From Chthoniobacterales bacterium (lineage in GTDB: Bacteria; Verrucomicrobiota; Verrucomicrobiia; Chthoniobacterales; UBA10450), in assembly GCA_013697015.1 (NCBI GenBank), contig JACCXL010000326.1, positions 1 through 7,376 on the forward strand: a stretch of 7,376 nt of DNA, given 5' to 3'. Positions 1-7,107 of the stretch are shown here, in pieces. The notes beneath the pieces were generated by a model. That model was not told the DNA's origin. It searched no databases and worked only from the letters and a program-made list of their open reading frames with translations. Position numbers and translations under genes: made by a program. Within the stretch, counting starts at the first letter, position 1. Each line of letters begins with the position of its first letter.

Positions 1-5
1 CGATA

Positions 6-3000
6 ATGCCTGACTCCGACACGTTTCCTGCGGAAACGACGCAAAGTGGCGGCGTTTCCGAGCGCATCGCTCGCGGCAACGGGTGGCTCGGCAGTCAGCG
101 TCATTTTCATCTAAAGCTTCTCTGCGGCACGGCGGTGGGAATCATAGTAATTGTTTTTCTGGCCGGTCTTTTTGTTTTTGTCACGCTGCGCAATCACCGG
201 CAGGACGTGCTCCGAAAGCACACGATCGAAGTAATGCGGCTGGGCAGCGTGCTTGAAAACGACCTGGCCACGCTCGAGACCGGGCACCGCGGCTATCTGC
301 TGACCGGGAAGACAAATTATTTGCAGCGATTCCAAGAACGAAGAGAGCTGGTGCAAAAACGAAGCGAAGATTTAACCGGCTTAAACCTGGACAGTTCCAT
401 ACAGCGCAAGCGCGTTATGAAGGTGCAGGAGATTGTGCAGAAATGGCTAAACTCAGTTGCCATTCCAGCAATGACTGCGCGCCAGGCGAAACCTCCGACA
501 GTGGAAGATCTGGCGCGGCACGGTGGCGATACGCCGCTGGGAAATTCGCTCCTCGATCAAGCGCGAGAGATTCTGCAGTCGCTGCAGCACGAAGCACAGA
601 TTGTCCTCAACCAGGGGATGCGTGATCAGGAGTGGGCCACGCAATCAACCGAGATCCTGGACATTATTCCGAAGCTGGAACGAAGCGTCGTGGAGATGGA
701 GAAAGAGAAGCGCGGCTACCTTTTGACGGGCGACGCCACTTTCTCGGAGGGATATCGCCGGGCCACGGCAGCGTTCTATAGCTATCACGGATACGTCACG
801 ATTCTGGTTGCCAATTCACCGGTCGAAGCGGAGTTGCTAGCGAAAATCCGAAAGAATGTCGAAAGGTGGATGAATAGCTCAGCGGCGCCCGAGATGGAGG
901 CGAGACGCCTTGGCCGGGATCTCGCTGCGCTCGCGGCCGCGGACAATGGCGAGGCGCTTATGTCCGACATTCGCCGCCTGATCGGAGACTTCGAGAAAAA
1001 TGAACTAAGCGCCTCCGAGACTCGCTCCGCCGCTGCGACGCAGGCGCGCATTTTGAAGACAACGGCGCTCGGCGTTCTCTGTCTCTTCGCGGTCGGGTTG
1101 TTGATCGTTTCGAATAGCTACAGCAGTGTGCTGGTACGGCGTCAACTGGCCAAGCTGGAGGGCGTTGAAACGCGCATCCGCTCGATCATCGAGAACATCC
1201 TCGATGGCATGATCACGGTCGATCAGGAGGGAATGATTTGTTCGATGAATCCCGCGGCTGAGCGCATGTTTGGCTGCATCAACAACGAAATGGTCGGTCA
1301 TCGTTTCATCAAATTGGTGCCGAAAGCGTACCAGGCCGAAGGTGAAACGGAACCGGTGGCCTGCGCCTGGAACGATCTCGCTTCCCGCACCGGCAGCACC
1401 ACGCTCGCACTCGGGCGCACGCGCACGCATGCTACTTTTCCGATCGAGATTTCACTGAGCGAAATGACGGTCGACGGCCAGAAGCTCTATGTCGCGATGG
1501 TGCGTGATGTGACGGAGCGAAAACGTTTCGAACAGGAAATCGCTGGGGACAAGGAAAGCCTCGCGGTCACTCTTCGCTCCATCGGCGACGGAGTTATCAC
1601 GACCGACGTGCAAGGCAAGATCATCATGATCAATAACGCGGGCGAGACCTTAACCGGGTGGAGCTCACGGGAAGCGATCGGGCAACCCTTGAAATCTGTC
1701 TTCAACATCGAAATCGATCTGGCCGCGCAAGCGCGGATGCAGCGCAACGCCTATCGCAACGAGGCGCATTCTATCCTGCTGGGGCTGCCGGAAAACGCCA
1801 CCCTCCGTTCACGGGAAGGCGGAGAGCATGTGATCGAACAGGTGGCCTCCCCGGTTCGGGATGGGAAGAATGAAGTGGCCGGCGTTGTGCTGGTCTTCCG
1901 GGATATCACCGAGCGCCAGCGCAATGAGGCGGAACGACGGAAAGCCGAAACGCTGGAACAGCTCGGGCTGCTGGCGGGCGGAATCGCGCACGATTTCAAC
2001 AACCTGCTCACCGCCATCATCGGCAACATTTCCATCGCATCGCTGCTGCTGCAGCCAAACGATGAAATGGCGACGCGCCTGAATGACGCGAAGAACGCAT
2101 CCTTGCGCGCGCGCGATCTGGCGCAACAGCTCTTGACCTTTGCGCGCGGCGGCGCCCCCATCAAGAAGACCGCTTCCATCGGCAAACTGATCGAGGATAC
2201 GGTCAGCTTCTCGCTTCGTGGAACGCACAGCCGGAGTGAGTTTAATTTCGGGGAAAACTTATGGCCGGCGGAAATCGATCCGGGGCAGATCAGCCAGGTA
2301 ATTGGAAACCTCGTCGTTAACGCAGACCAGGCGATGCCGAACGGCGGCACCTTACGCGTCAGCTGTGATAACTTCACCTACGATGGTGAAACCGAACCGA
2401 CGATCCCGGATCTGTTGCCAGGCGATTACAGTCGGATCGCGATCAAAGACGAGGGCGTGGGCATTTCGGAGCAATGTCTCAAACGCATCTTCGATCCCTA
2501 TTTCACCACCAAGGCGAAAGGTAACGGTCTCGGTCTGGCAACGACTTATTCGATCATGAAGAATCACAACGGATTGATCACGGTGGAATCGCAGGTTCAC
2601 TTCGGAGCGACTTTCACTCTTTATCTGCCGGCCTTGCGCCATGAGGAAATTCCTACAGAGGCGCCGCGCAGTGTGAATCAGGATATTACCGGGACCGGGC
2701 GTGTCCTCGTGGTTGATGACGAGGAAGCGATCCGCGCTCTGGTCGAATTTACACTCACGCGCCTCGGCTATGAAGTGTGCCAGGCGGCAAGCGCGCTGGA
2801 AGGCGTGGATCTTTACCGCGAGCGGTTGAATGCGGGCGAGCGCTTCGACGCGGTCATTCTCGATCTGACCCTGCCGGGCGGAATGGGTGGCAAGGAAGCG
2901 CTGAAGCGGCTGATGGAAATCGATCCGACCGTAAATGCGATCGTCTCGAGCGGGTACGCCATGGATGCGACGATGAGCCGTTACCAGGACTATGGATTCC

Positions 3001-3128
3001 GCGGCGTGATCACGAAACCTTACGAGGCATCAGAACTCGGCCGGATTGTGCATGAAGTGATCGAGTCAAGCCACGTCAATGTCGTCCCGGATTACGATGG
3101 TGGCCGCCTTGCCACGTGCGTGGCGTAA
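6..3128 (+). CDS. Hybrid sensor histidine kinase: tandem CHASE3, two PAS, HisKA, HATPase and receiver domains
   Basis: Inner-membrane signal-transduction kinase of 1040 residues. A short cytoplasmic N-terminus leads into TM1 (about 38-61). An extracytoplasmic region of about 290 residues follows, with two CHASE3-like units marked by RGYLLTG at 95-101 and 236-242. TM2 spans about 351-373. Two PAS domains follow (about 388-510 and 515-640), each leading into a D(V/I)TER segment. The H-box is GGIAHDFNNLL with phospho-acceptor His662. The ATPase domain shows an N-box (N768, N772), DEGVGI at 815-820, FDPYFTT from 829 and GNGLGL at 839-844. The C-terminal receiver has acidic D904/D905, phospho-acceptor Asp953 and Lys1004. 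All catalytic residues I looked for are present. There is no DNA-binding output domain, so the signal must pass to another protein, which is not in this window. The ligand is unknown. The ATG at base 6 overlaps a TAA (TAATG), which suggests coupling to an upstream gene. The frame is still open to the left edge, so a start outside the window is possible. Confidence 0.93.
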   Translation: MPDSDTFPAETTQSGGVSERIARGNGWLGSQRHFHLKLLCGTAVGIIVIVFLAGLFVFVTLRNHRQDVLRKHTIEVMRLGSVLENDLATLETGHRGYLLTGKTNYLQRFQERRELVQKRSEDLTGLNLDSSIQRKRVMKVQEIVQKWLNSVAIPAMTARQAKPPTVEDLARHGGDTPLGNSLLDQAREILQSLQHEAQIVLNQGMRDQEWATQSTEILDIIPKLERSVVEMEKEKRGYLLTGDATFSEGYRRATAAFYSYHGYVTILVANSPVEAELLAKIRKNVERWMNSSAAPEMEARRLGRDLAALAAADNGEALMSDIRRLIGDFEKNELSASETRSAAATQARILKTTALGVLCLFAVGLLIVSNSYSSVLVRRQLAKLEGVETRIRSIIENILDGMITVDQEGMICSMNPAAERMFGCINNEMVGHRFIKLVPKAYQAEGETEPVACAWNDLASRTGSTTLALGRTRTHATFPIEISLSEMTVDGQKLYVAMVRDVTERKRFEQEIAGDKESLAVTLRSIGDGVITTDVQGKIIMINNAGETLTGWSSREAIGQPLKSVFNIEIDLAAQARMQRNAYRNEAHSILLGLPENATLRSREGGEHVIEQVASPVRDGKNEVAGVVLVFRDITERQRNEAERRKAETLEQLGLLAGGIAHDFNNLLTAIIGNISIASLLLQPNDEMATRLNDAKNASLRARDLAQQLLTFARGGAPIKKTASIGKLIEDTVSFSLRGTHSRSEFNFGENLWPAEIDPGQISQVIGNLVVNADQAMPNGGTLRVSCDNFTYDGETEPTIPDLLPGDYSRIAIKDEGVGISEQCLKRIFDPYFTTKAKGNGLGLATTYSIMKNHNGLITVESQVHFGATFTLYLPALRHEEIPTEAPRSVNQDITGTGRVLVVDDEEAIRALVEFTLTRLGYEVCQAASALEGVDLYRERLNAGERFDAVILDLTLPGGMGGKEALKRLMEIDPTVNAIVSSGYAMDATMSRYQDYGFRGVITKPYEASELGRIVHEVIESSHVNVVPDYDGGRLATCVA

Positions 3129-3136
3129 GCCTCTTC

Positions 3137-3184
3137 GCGAGGACTCCCCTCGCCCGACTGCCGTTTCGTAAAACGAGGCGGGCG
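3137..3184. terminator. Overlapping inverted repeats in the convergent gap; possible bidirectional terminator
   Basis: The 79-base gap between the converging kinase and cysN/C genes holds several short perfect stems. GCGAGG (3137-3142) pairs with CCTCGC (3148-3153) around a 5-base loop. CGTTT (3162-3166) pairs with AAACG (3171-3175) around a 4-base loop. An outer CGCCCG (3151-3156) pairs with CGGGCG (3179-3184) and encloses the second hairpin. CCTCG at 3148-3152 could also pair with CGAGG at 3174-3178, so the folds compete. No clear run of T follows on either strand, so a classic intrinsic terminator is not proven. The role is inferred from position and symmetry. Confidence 0.35.
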
Positions 3185-3207
3185 CATTGAGCAACCACGC
3201 CTAACAA

Positions 3208-5088
3208 TCAATCGATCGGGTCGTCAGCGCGCAGTCGTGGCAGGAGCTGTTCCATAATCGTCGCGACTGATTCATCGACATTTTGCTCGTCAGTCCGGAC
3301 CACAATATCAGGATCGTCCGGCGCCTCGTAGGGTGCGTCGATCCCGGTAAAATCCCGAATCTGCCCGGCGCGCGCTTTTTTGTATAGGTGCTTCGGATCG
3401 CGTTCTTCGCAGACCTGCAACGGTGCGTCCACGAAAACCTCGATAAACTCGGCGTTCCCTTCCAGTGCGATTTCCCGGGCGCGGCGGCGATCGAGCCGGT
3501 AGGGCGAGATGAACGCGGTGATCACGACGGTGCCCGAATCCGCCATCAGCTTCGCCACCTCGCCGACGCGCCGGATATTCTCGACCCGGTCTTCGGCGGA
3601 AAACCCAAGATTCGAATTCAGTCCATGGCGGACGTTATCTCCATCGAGCACATACGTGTGCATGGCGCGCTGAAAAAGTTCGCCCTCGAGCGCCAGAGCA
3701 ATCGTCGACTTTCCCGCGCCCGACAACCCTGTCAGCCAGACGACCGCTCCTCGATGGCCGTTCTGCTTGGCCCGATGCGTGGGAGTGATTTCACCTTCGC
3801 TCCAAAAAATGTTTTTGCTCTTGACCGTCGTGCGGTCGGTGTAAACGCCGCCAAAAACGATACCTCCGCCGCAAATCCTTCCGCCATCGACAAGAACAAA
3901 TCGGCCAAGCGCCGGAATGCGATCATGGTTGTCGACCACGAGAGGTGCGCGGGTCTGCAGCGTTACTCTTCCCACTTCGTTGCGAGCCAGGCGCTCGCGT
4001 TCGCCAATCTCCGTCGCGAGGGTGGATGAATCCATCACCTGTTCGATCGCGACCACCTTGCACTTCAACTCCTGTGTCGCCACCCGGAGGATGTATTCGG
4101 TTTCCTTGCGCAGCGGCTCCTCCGCCATCCAGAAAATATCCGCCCGACACCTGTTGGTCTCAATCGGTGCGTCATTTTCGTGCGAAGCAACGTGGCCCCG
4201 CTCAACGAAGATTTGCTCGCGCAGCGTGATTCCAACCGAGTCTCCGGCGATTGCCTCCTCTGGCGCGGGCGAATTCCAACTTTCAATGGTCGCGACCGCG
4301 GAAGACTTGTTCGCCGGTGAAAAGATGAGCTGATCGCCCACGCGCAAGGATCCGCTCTCGATCTTTCCGGCGATGATGCGGCGGGCGTCGAACCGGTAAA
4401 TGTCCTGCACGCAGAAGCGCAGCGGCTGGTTAGGAAGAGCTGCCGTCGACTCGACATGATCGAGAGCTTCCAAAACCGTATGCCCACTATACCACTGCAA
4501 CGCCGGATCCGTTCTGCGCGCCACATTCTCGCCCTGCTTCGCCGAGGCGGGAACAAACTCCCGTGCCGTCATCCCCAGCTCGGAAAGAAACTGCCGGTAT
4601 TCCCCTTCAATTTCGCGAAACGCCTGCTCGCTGTAGTTCGCCAGATCGAGCTTGTTCACCACCACGATGATTTGCCGCACTCCCAGCAGGCTGAGCAGAT
4701 ACGCGTGCCGCCGGCTCTGCTCGCGCACGCCCTCGTTGGCGGCGATCACGAGCATGGCCGCATCCGCGCTGGCCGCGCCGGTGATCATGTTTTTGAGGAA
4801 CTCCTTGTGGCCGGGAGCATCAATAATGACGTAACGCCGGAGCGCCGTCCGAAACGGAATTTGCGTCGTGTCGATCGTGATGTTCTGCGCTTGTTCCTCC
4901 AACAGAGCGTCGAGGAGAAAGGCATATTCAAACTCCATTCGCTCGGCCTCGCACGCCTGCTGAATCGCCGCGATCTTGCCTTCCGGCAGCGAGCCCGTGT
5001 CGTGCAGGATGCGACCAATCAGGGTCGACTTCCCGTGGTCGACGTGGCCGACGAAGACAATCTTGAGTCGCTGCGCTTCGTCGCTCAT
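3208..5088 (-). CDS. cysNC: Bifunctional sulfate adenylyltransferase large subunit / adenylylsulfate kinase (CysN-CysC fusion, NodQ type)
   Basis: A cytoplasmic enzyme of 626 residues that carries out both steps of sulfate activation. The N-terminal part (about 1-430) is the GTPase subunit of ATP sulfurylase, which works with CysD to make APS. It shows a P-loop GHVDHGKST (14-22), ITID at 70-73, DAPGH (90-94) and NKLD (145-148), followed by EF-Tu-like beta-barrel domains. The C-terminal part (about 445-620) is APS kinase, which converts APS to PAPS. It shows GLSGAGKST (454-462), DGDNVRHGLN from 482, the LGFS..DR.ENIRR stretch to about 507, and FISPY with the family's active-site Ser at 528. 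The length is normal for NodQ-type fusions. The start ATG overlaps the cysD stop in ATGA, which indicates translational coupling. The G1 and G3 motifs resemble EF-Tu/EF-1alpha more than the GSVDDGKST and DTPGH that I recall for enterobacterial CysN. The fused APS kinase and the adjacent cysD make a translation-factor role unlikely. Confidence 0.95.
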   Translation of the reverse strand: MSDEAQRLKIVFVGHVDHGKSTLIGRILHDTGSLPEGKIAAIQQACEAERMEFEYAFLLDALLEEQAQNITIDTTQIPFRTALRRYVIIDAPGHKEFLKNMITGAASADAAMLVIAANEGVREQSRRHAYLLSLLGVRQIIVVVNKLDLANYSEQAFREIEGEYRQFLSELGMTAREFVPASAKQGENVARRTDPALQWYSGHTVLEALDHVESTAALPNQPLRFCVQDIYRFDARRIIAGKIESGSLRVGDQLIFSPANKSSAVATIESWNSPAPEEAIAGDSVGITLREQIFVERGHVASHENDAPIETNRCRADIFWMAEEPLRKETEYILRVATQELKCKVVAIEQVMDSSTLATEIGERERLARNEVGRVTLQTRAPLVVDNHDRIPALGRFVLVDGGRICGGGIVFGGVYTDRTTVKSKNIFWSEGEITPTHRAKQNGHRGAVVWLTGLSGAGKSTIALALEGELFQRAMHTYVLDGDNVRHGLNSNLGFSAEDRVENIRRVGEVAKLMADSGTVVITAFISPYRLDRRRAREIALEGNAEFIEVFVDAPLQVCEERDPKHLYKKARAGQIRDFTGIDAPYEAPDDPDIVVRTDEQNVDESVATIMEQLLPRLRADDPID

Positions 5089-5900
5089 AGAAAACCCTTG
5101 GCGCGCAACTTCTGCATGGCGTTGCGCTCGTGATGATCTTGCGCGCGGCCGGCCCGTTCACTCGTGCGGGTGGTCTCAAGTTCCGCGATGATTTCTTCGA
5201 TTGTACTGGCCTCGCTGCTGATGGCCTTTGTAATCGGCATGCAGCCTAACGAGCGATACCGCTGGCCGTTCCGGGCAAAGTACATCCCTGGAATCGGGAT
5301 CTTCTCACGCAGGATGTAGCGCCAGATATCGGCTTCGGTCCAATCGAGGAGCGGCTGCACGCGGACGTGTTCCCCTTTTGCGGCGGTGCTGGCAAATTGT
5401 CCCCAGAATTCCGGGGGCTGATCTTTATAGCCCCACTCGAACTGCGCATTGCGGGGCGAGAAATAGCGCTCCTTCGCACGCGTCGGATCTTCGTCACGAC
5501 GGATACCGGTGATGAGAGCGTCCCATTTGTGCTCTGCCATCGCCTGCTGCAGCGCGACCGTCTTGAGCTCGTGTGTCACGGTGACAGGATCATGGGTTTC
5601 ATATCCCACGCCGCGCGCGCGCGCTTCCGCGTTGATCTTTACGATCAGATTCAGCTGGTAGTGCTGCGTGGCCCAATCGCGAAATTCGAGCATTTCCGGA
5701 AACTCGTAAGTCGTATCGATGTGCAGAACGGGAAACGGAATTTTGCCGAAGAACGATTTCAGGGCGAGCCAGATCAAAACGTTTGAGTCTTTGCCCATTG
5801 ACCATGGCATCGCGACGTTTCGAAAGGCGCGGTAAGCCTCTCGAAAGATGAAGACGCTCTGGTTCTCCAAATGGTCGAGATGAGTGCGGGCGGATTGCAT
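5085..5900 (-). CDS. cysD: Sulfate adenylyltransferase small subunit (CysD, ATP sulfurylase catalytic subunit)
   Basis: The catalytic subunit of heterodimeric ATP sulfurylase. With CysN it adenylates sulfate with ATP to give APS and pyrophosphate in the cytoplasm. It belongs to the PP-loop / PAPS-reductase-like fold. The nucleotide-binding SMGKDS lies at residues 34-39, followed by HIDT at 60-63, then an RRDED....AKER segment, NWTE-like WTEADIWRY, an RSLGC.P motif and a TSER.GR tail near the C-terminus, all in the expected order. I chose the ATG at 5900 (271 residues). From there the protein begins with HLDHLENQS, which lines up with the N-terminus I recall for E. coli CysD (about 302 residues). 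The frame stays open to a TTG at 5978, but those 26 extra residues look non-conserved and overlap the likely promoter. There is no clear ribosome-binding site before the ATG, and a -10-like TATAAA lies only 9 bases upstream. It is the first gene of the operon, with cysNC overlapping by 4 bases. Confidence 0.94.
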   Translation of the reverse strand: MQSARTHLDHLENQSVFIFREAYRAFRNVAMPWSMGKDSNVLIWLALKSFFGKIPFPVLHIDTTYEFPEMLEFRDWATQHYQLNLIVKINAEARARGVGYETHDPVTVTHELKTVALQQAMAEHKWDALITGIRRDEDPTRAKERYFSPRNAQFEWGYKDQPPEFWGQFASTAAKGEHVRVQPLLDWTEADIWRYILREKIPIPGMYFARNGQRYRSLGCMPITKAISSEASTIEEIIAELETTRTSERAGRAQDHHERNAMQKLRAKGFL

Positions 5901-5903
5901 GAA

Positions 5904-5945
5904 GAGCCGTTTATACGGTGTCGTCTTGCGACGCGCAAACGGCTC
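5904..5945. repeat. Perfect 9-bp inverted repeat in the cysD-nuoB divergent region; candidate operator
   Basis: GAGCCGTTT (5904-5912) and AAACGGCTC (5937-5945) are exact reverse complements separated by 24 bases. The arm centres are 33 bases apart, close to three helical turns. A smaller inverted repeat, GTCG (5920-5923) with CGAC (5929-5932), is nested inside. The left arm also overlaps the short palindrome CCGT-TTAT-ACGG (5907-5918). The arms fall on the -10-like and -35-like elements proposed for cysD, which would suit a repressor or a dimeric regulator. The symmetry is seen directly. The operator role is inferred, and no known motif was recognised. Confidence 0.5.
5910..5938 (-). promoter_or_regulatory. 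Candidate sigma-70-like promoter for the cysD-cysNC operon
   Basis: Read on the minus strand, TTGCGC (plus-strand 5938-5933) is followed after 17 bases by TATAAA (5915-5910). The -10 matches TATAAT in five of six positions; the -35 matches TTGACA in only three. The cysD ATG lies 9 bases after the -10, so a transcript from here would have almost no 5' leader. That fits the absence of a Shine-Dalgarno sequence. Both elements overlap the arms of the 9-bp inverted repeat. This is a consensus match by eye only. Confidence 0.35.
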
Positions 5946-5953
5946 ATCGGGGA

Positions 5954-5970
5954 TTTCTCTTGCGGAGAAA
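5954..5970 (+). promoter_or_regulatory. Small hairpin with purine-rich 3' arm upstream of nuoB
   Basis: TTTCTC (5954-5959) and GAGAAA (5965-5970) form a perfect 6-bp stem around a 5-base TTGCG loop. The 3' arm lies in GGAGAAAGGG (5964-5973), the only Shine-Dalgarno-like purine run before nuoB. That run is about 20 bases from the ATG, too far for a standard ribosome-binding site. The stem is AT-rich in its base pairs and probably weak. Any regulatory role is inference. Confidence 0.22.
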
Positions 5971-5992
5971 GGGCGCAACTTTAGTCTCTCCC

Positions 5993-6529
5993 ATGCGCGA
6001 AACCCGCCCCGCCGCCTACGATTCGAAGATCGAGGGGAACGTGGTTTTCACCCGGCTCGACGCGGCCATGAACTGGATGCGCAAGAATTCGCTCTGGCCC
6101 ATGCCCATGGGTCTCGCTTGCTGCGCGATCGAGTTGATGGCCACAGCCTCCGCCCGGTTTGATATTTCCCGCTTCGGCGCAGAGGTGATGCGTTTTTCGC
6201 CCCGCCAATGCGATGTGATGATCGTGGCCGGCACCGATACCTATAAAATGGCCCTGGCCGTCAAGCGGATCTACGAACAAATGCCCGAGCCGAAATGGGT
6301 CATCGCGATGGGCGCCTGCGCCTCTAGCGGAGGCATGTACCGCTCCTATGCCGTCTTGCAAGGCATCGACCAACTCCTGCCGGTCGATGTTTACATCTCC
6401 GGTTGCCCCCCGCGTCCGGAAGCTCTGCTCGAAGGTTTGATGAAGCTTCAGGATAAGATTTCCGGCGAACGTTCGTTTGTCGCGCAGAAGCGCGAACTGG
6501 TCAGGGATCTCGACGGCGTGATGGCATGA
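5993..6529 (+). CDS. nuoB: NADH-quinone oxidoreductase subunit B (NuoB)
   Basis: The peripheral-arm subunit of respiratory complex I that carries iron-sulfur cluster N2, the last electron carrier before quinone. It sits at the inner face of the cytoplasmic membrane. I chose the ATG at 5993 (178 residues); the following MRETRP and NWMRKNSLWPM segments have the length and order usual for NuoB. An in-frame GTG at 5918 would add 25 residues with no NuoB character and would run into the cysD promoter region. All four N2 ligands are present: the Cys43-Cys44 pair in GLACCAIELM, Cys109 in GACASSGGMY and Cys138 in SGCPPRPEAL. The spacing matches the family. Its stop overlaps the nuoC start in ATGA. 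No nuoA precedes it; the upstream neighbour is divergent cysD. No good ribosome-binding site is visible. A weak -10-like TTTAGT (5980-5985) ends 7 bases before the ATG. Confidence 0.97.
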   Translation: MRETRPAAYDSKIEGNVVFTRLDAAMNWMRKNSLWPMPMGLACCAIELMATASARFDISRFGAEVMRFSPRQCDVMIVAGTDTYKMALAVKRIYEQMPEPKWVIAMGACASSGGMYRSYAVLQGIDQLLPVDVYISGCPPRPEALLEGLMKLQDKISGERSFVAQKRELVRDLDGVMA

Positions 6530-7107
6530 CCGGCCCGGAATTGCTCGGCAATCTCGGTCAGCTCCTCGGGGCCAAGATCAAAGCGCGGACGGAGTTTCGC
6601 GGCGAGACCACCTTTTCGATCGACGCCTCCGATCTTCGCGAAGTCGCCAGACTCTGCCGAGACGATTTTTCTTTCGATTACCTCATCGACATCACCAGCA
6701 TCGATAACTTTGGCGAGGACCCGCGCTTTGCGATTGTCTACGAACTTTATTCGCTCACGCTCGCGGTCCATCTGCGATTGAAGTTGACGGTCGCAGAAGA
6801 GATTGGAGCGGTCGACACGGTGTCCGACATCTGGCCCTCGGCTAACTGGCATGAGCGCGAGATCTACGACATGATGGGAATCCGATTCAACAACCACCCC
6901 GATCTGCGTCGCATTCTCATGTGGGACGGCTATCCGTATTTTCCCCTGCGGAAGGAGTTTCCGGTTGAAGGACTGCCGAGTGATATGCCAGATGTGGCGT
7001 TCTCCGCCTCCGCGCCGCTCGAGGGAGGACCGTTCGTGACTCGTCCAAGTACGGCAACTGCCAAAGACCGGGAGCCGCGGGCGCGGCGGCCCGAAGTCCG
7101 CGAATAA
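6526..7107 (+). CDS. nuoC: NADH-quinone oxidoreductase subunit C (NuoC, 30 kDa subunit)
   Basis: A 193-residue peripheral-arm subunit of complex I that packs against NuoB and NuoD near the quinone site and binds no cofactor itself. The fold begins with a FDYLIDITSID strand at about 50-60. The family signature ERE-x2-D-x2-G is present as E110-R111-E112 to D115 and G118 within the stretch WHEREIYDMMG. It is followed by HPDLRRILMWDG (124-135) and PLRKEFPVEG (140-149). The start ATG overlaps the nuoB stop, so the two are very likely co-translated. It is a stand-alone NuoC and is not fused to NuoD. Its last 20 or so residues are rich in Arg, Pro and Glu and look like a disordered tail. The reading frame of the next gene is open across this tail in the +1 frame. 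Confidence 0.96.
   Translation: MTGPELLGNLGQLLGAKIKARTEFRGETTFSIDASDLREVARLCRDDFSFDYLIDITSIDNFGEDPRFAIVYELYSLTLAVHLRLKLTVAEEIGAVDTVSDIWPSANWHEREIYDMMGIRFNNHPDLRRILMWDGYPYFPLRKEFPVEGLPSDMPDVAFSASAPLEGGPFVTRPSTATAKDREPRARRPEVRE

Noticed and set aside
1751..2377. Minus-strand ORF (208 codons) opposite the kinase core
   Set aside because: It is Ser/Arg-rich shadow sequence opposite the HisKA and ATPase region of the sensor kinase, with no domain and no promoter or ribosome-binding site noticed.
3388..4029. Plus-strand ORF (213 codons) opposite the CysC half of cysNC
   Set aside because: It is antisense to conserved APS kinase motifs; the composition is that of a shadow frame.
3208..5088. The CysN part as a translation factor or selenocysteine-specific factor, because of its EF-Tu-like motifs
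   Set aside because: The intact C-terminal APS kinase domain and the overlapping cysD gene fix its role in sulfate activation.
4456..5133. Plus-strand ORF (225 codons) opposite the start of cysNC
   Set aside because: It is antisense to the conserved GTPase motifs of CysN, whose frame explains the sequence; no family resemblance was seen in the antisense product.
5901..5978. Longer cysD start at TTG 5978
   Set aside because: The extra 26 residues show no CysD character and overlap the likely promoter and dyad; the ATG at 5900 fits the family N-terminus.
5918..5992. Longer nuoB start at GTG 5918
   Set aside because: The added 25 residues do not resemble NuoB and would lie inside the cysD control region; the ATG at 5993 gives the usual length.
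5901..5992. Riboswitch or T-box leader before cysD or nuoB
   Set aside because: The whole divergent gap is 92 bases, too short for the usual sulfur-related riboswitches on either side, and no conserved core was seen.
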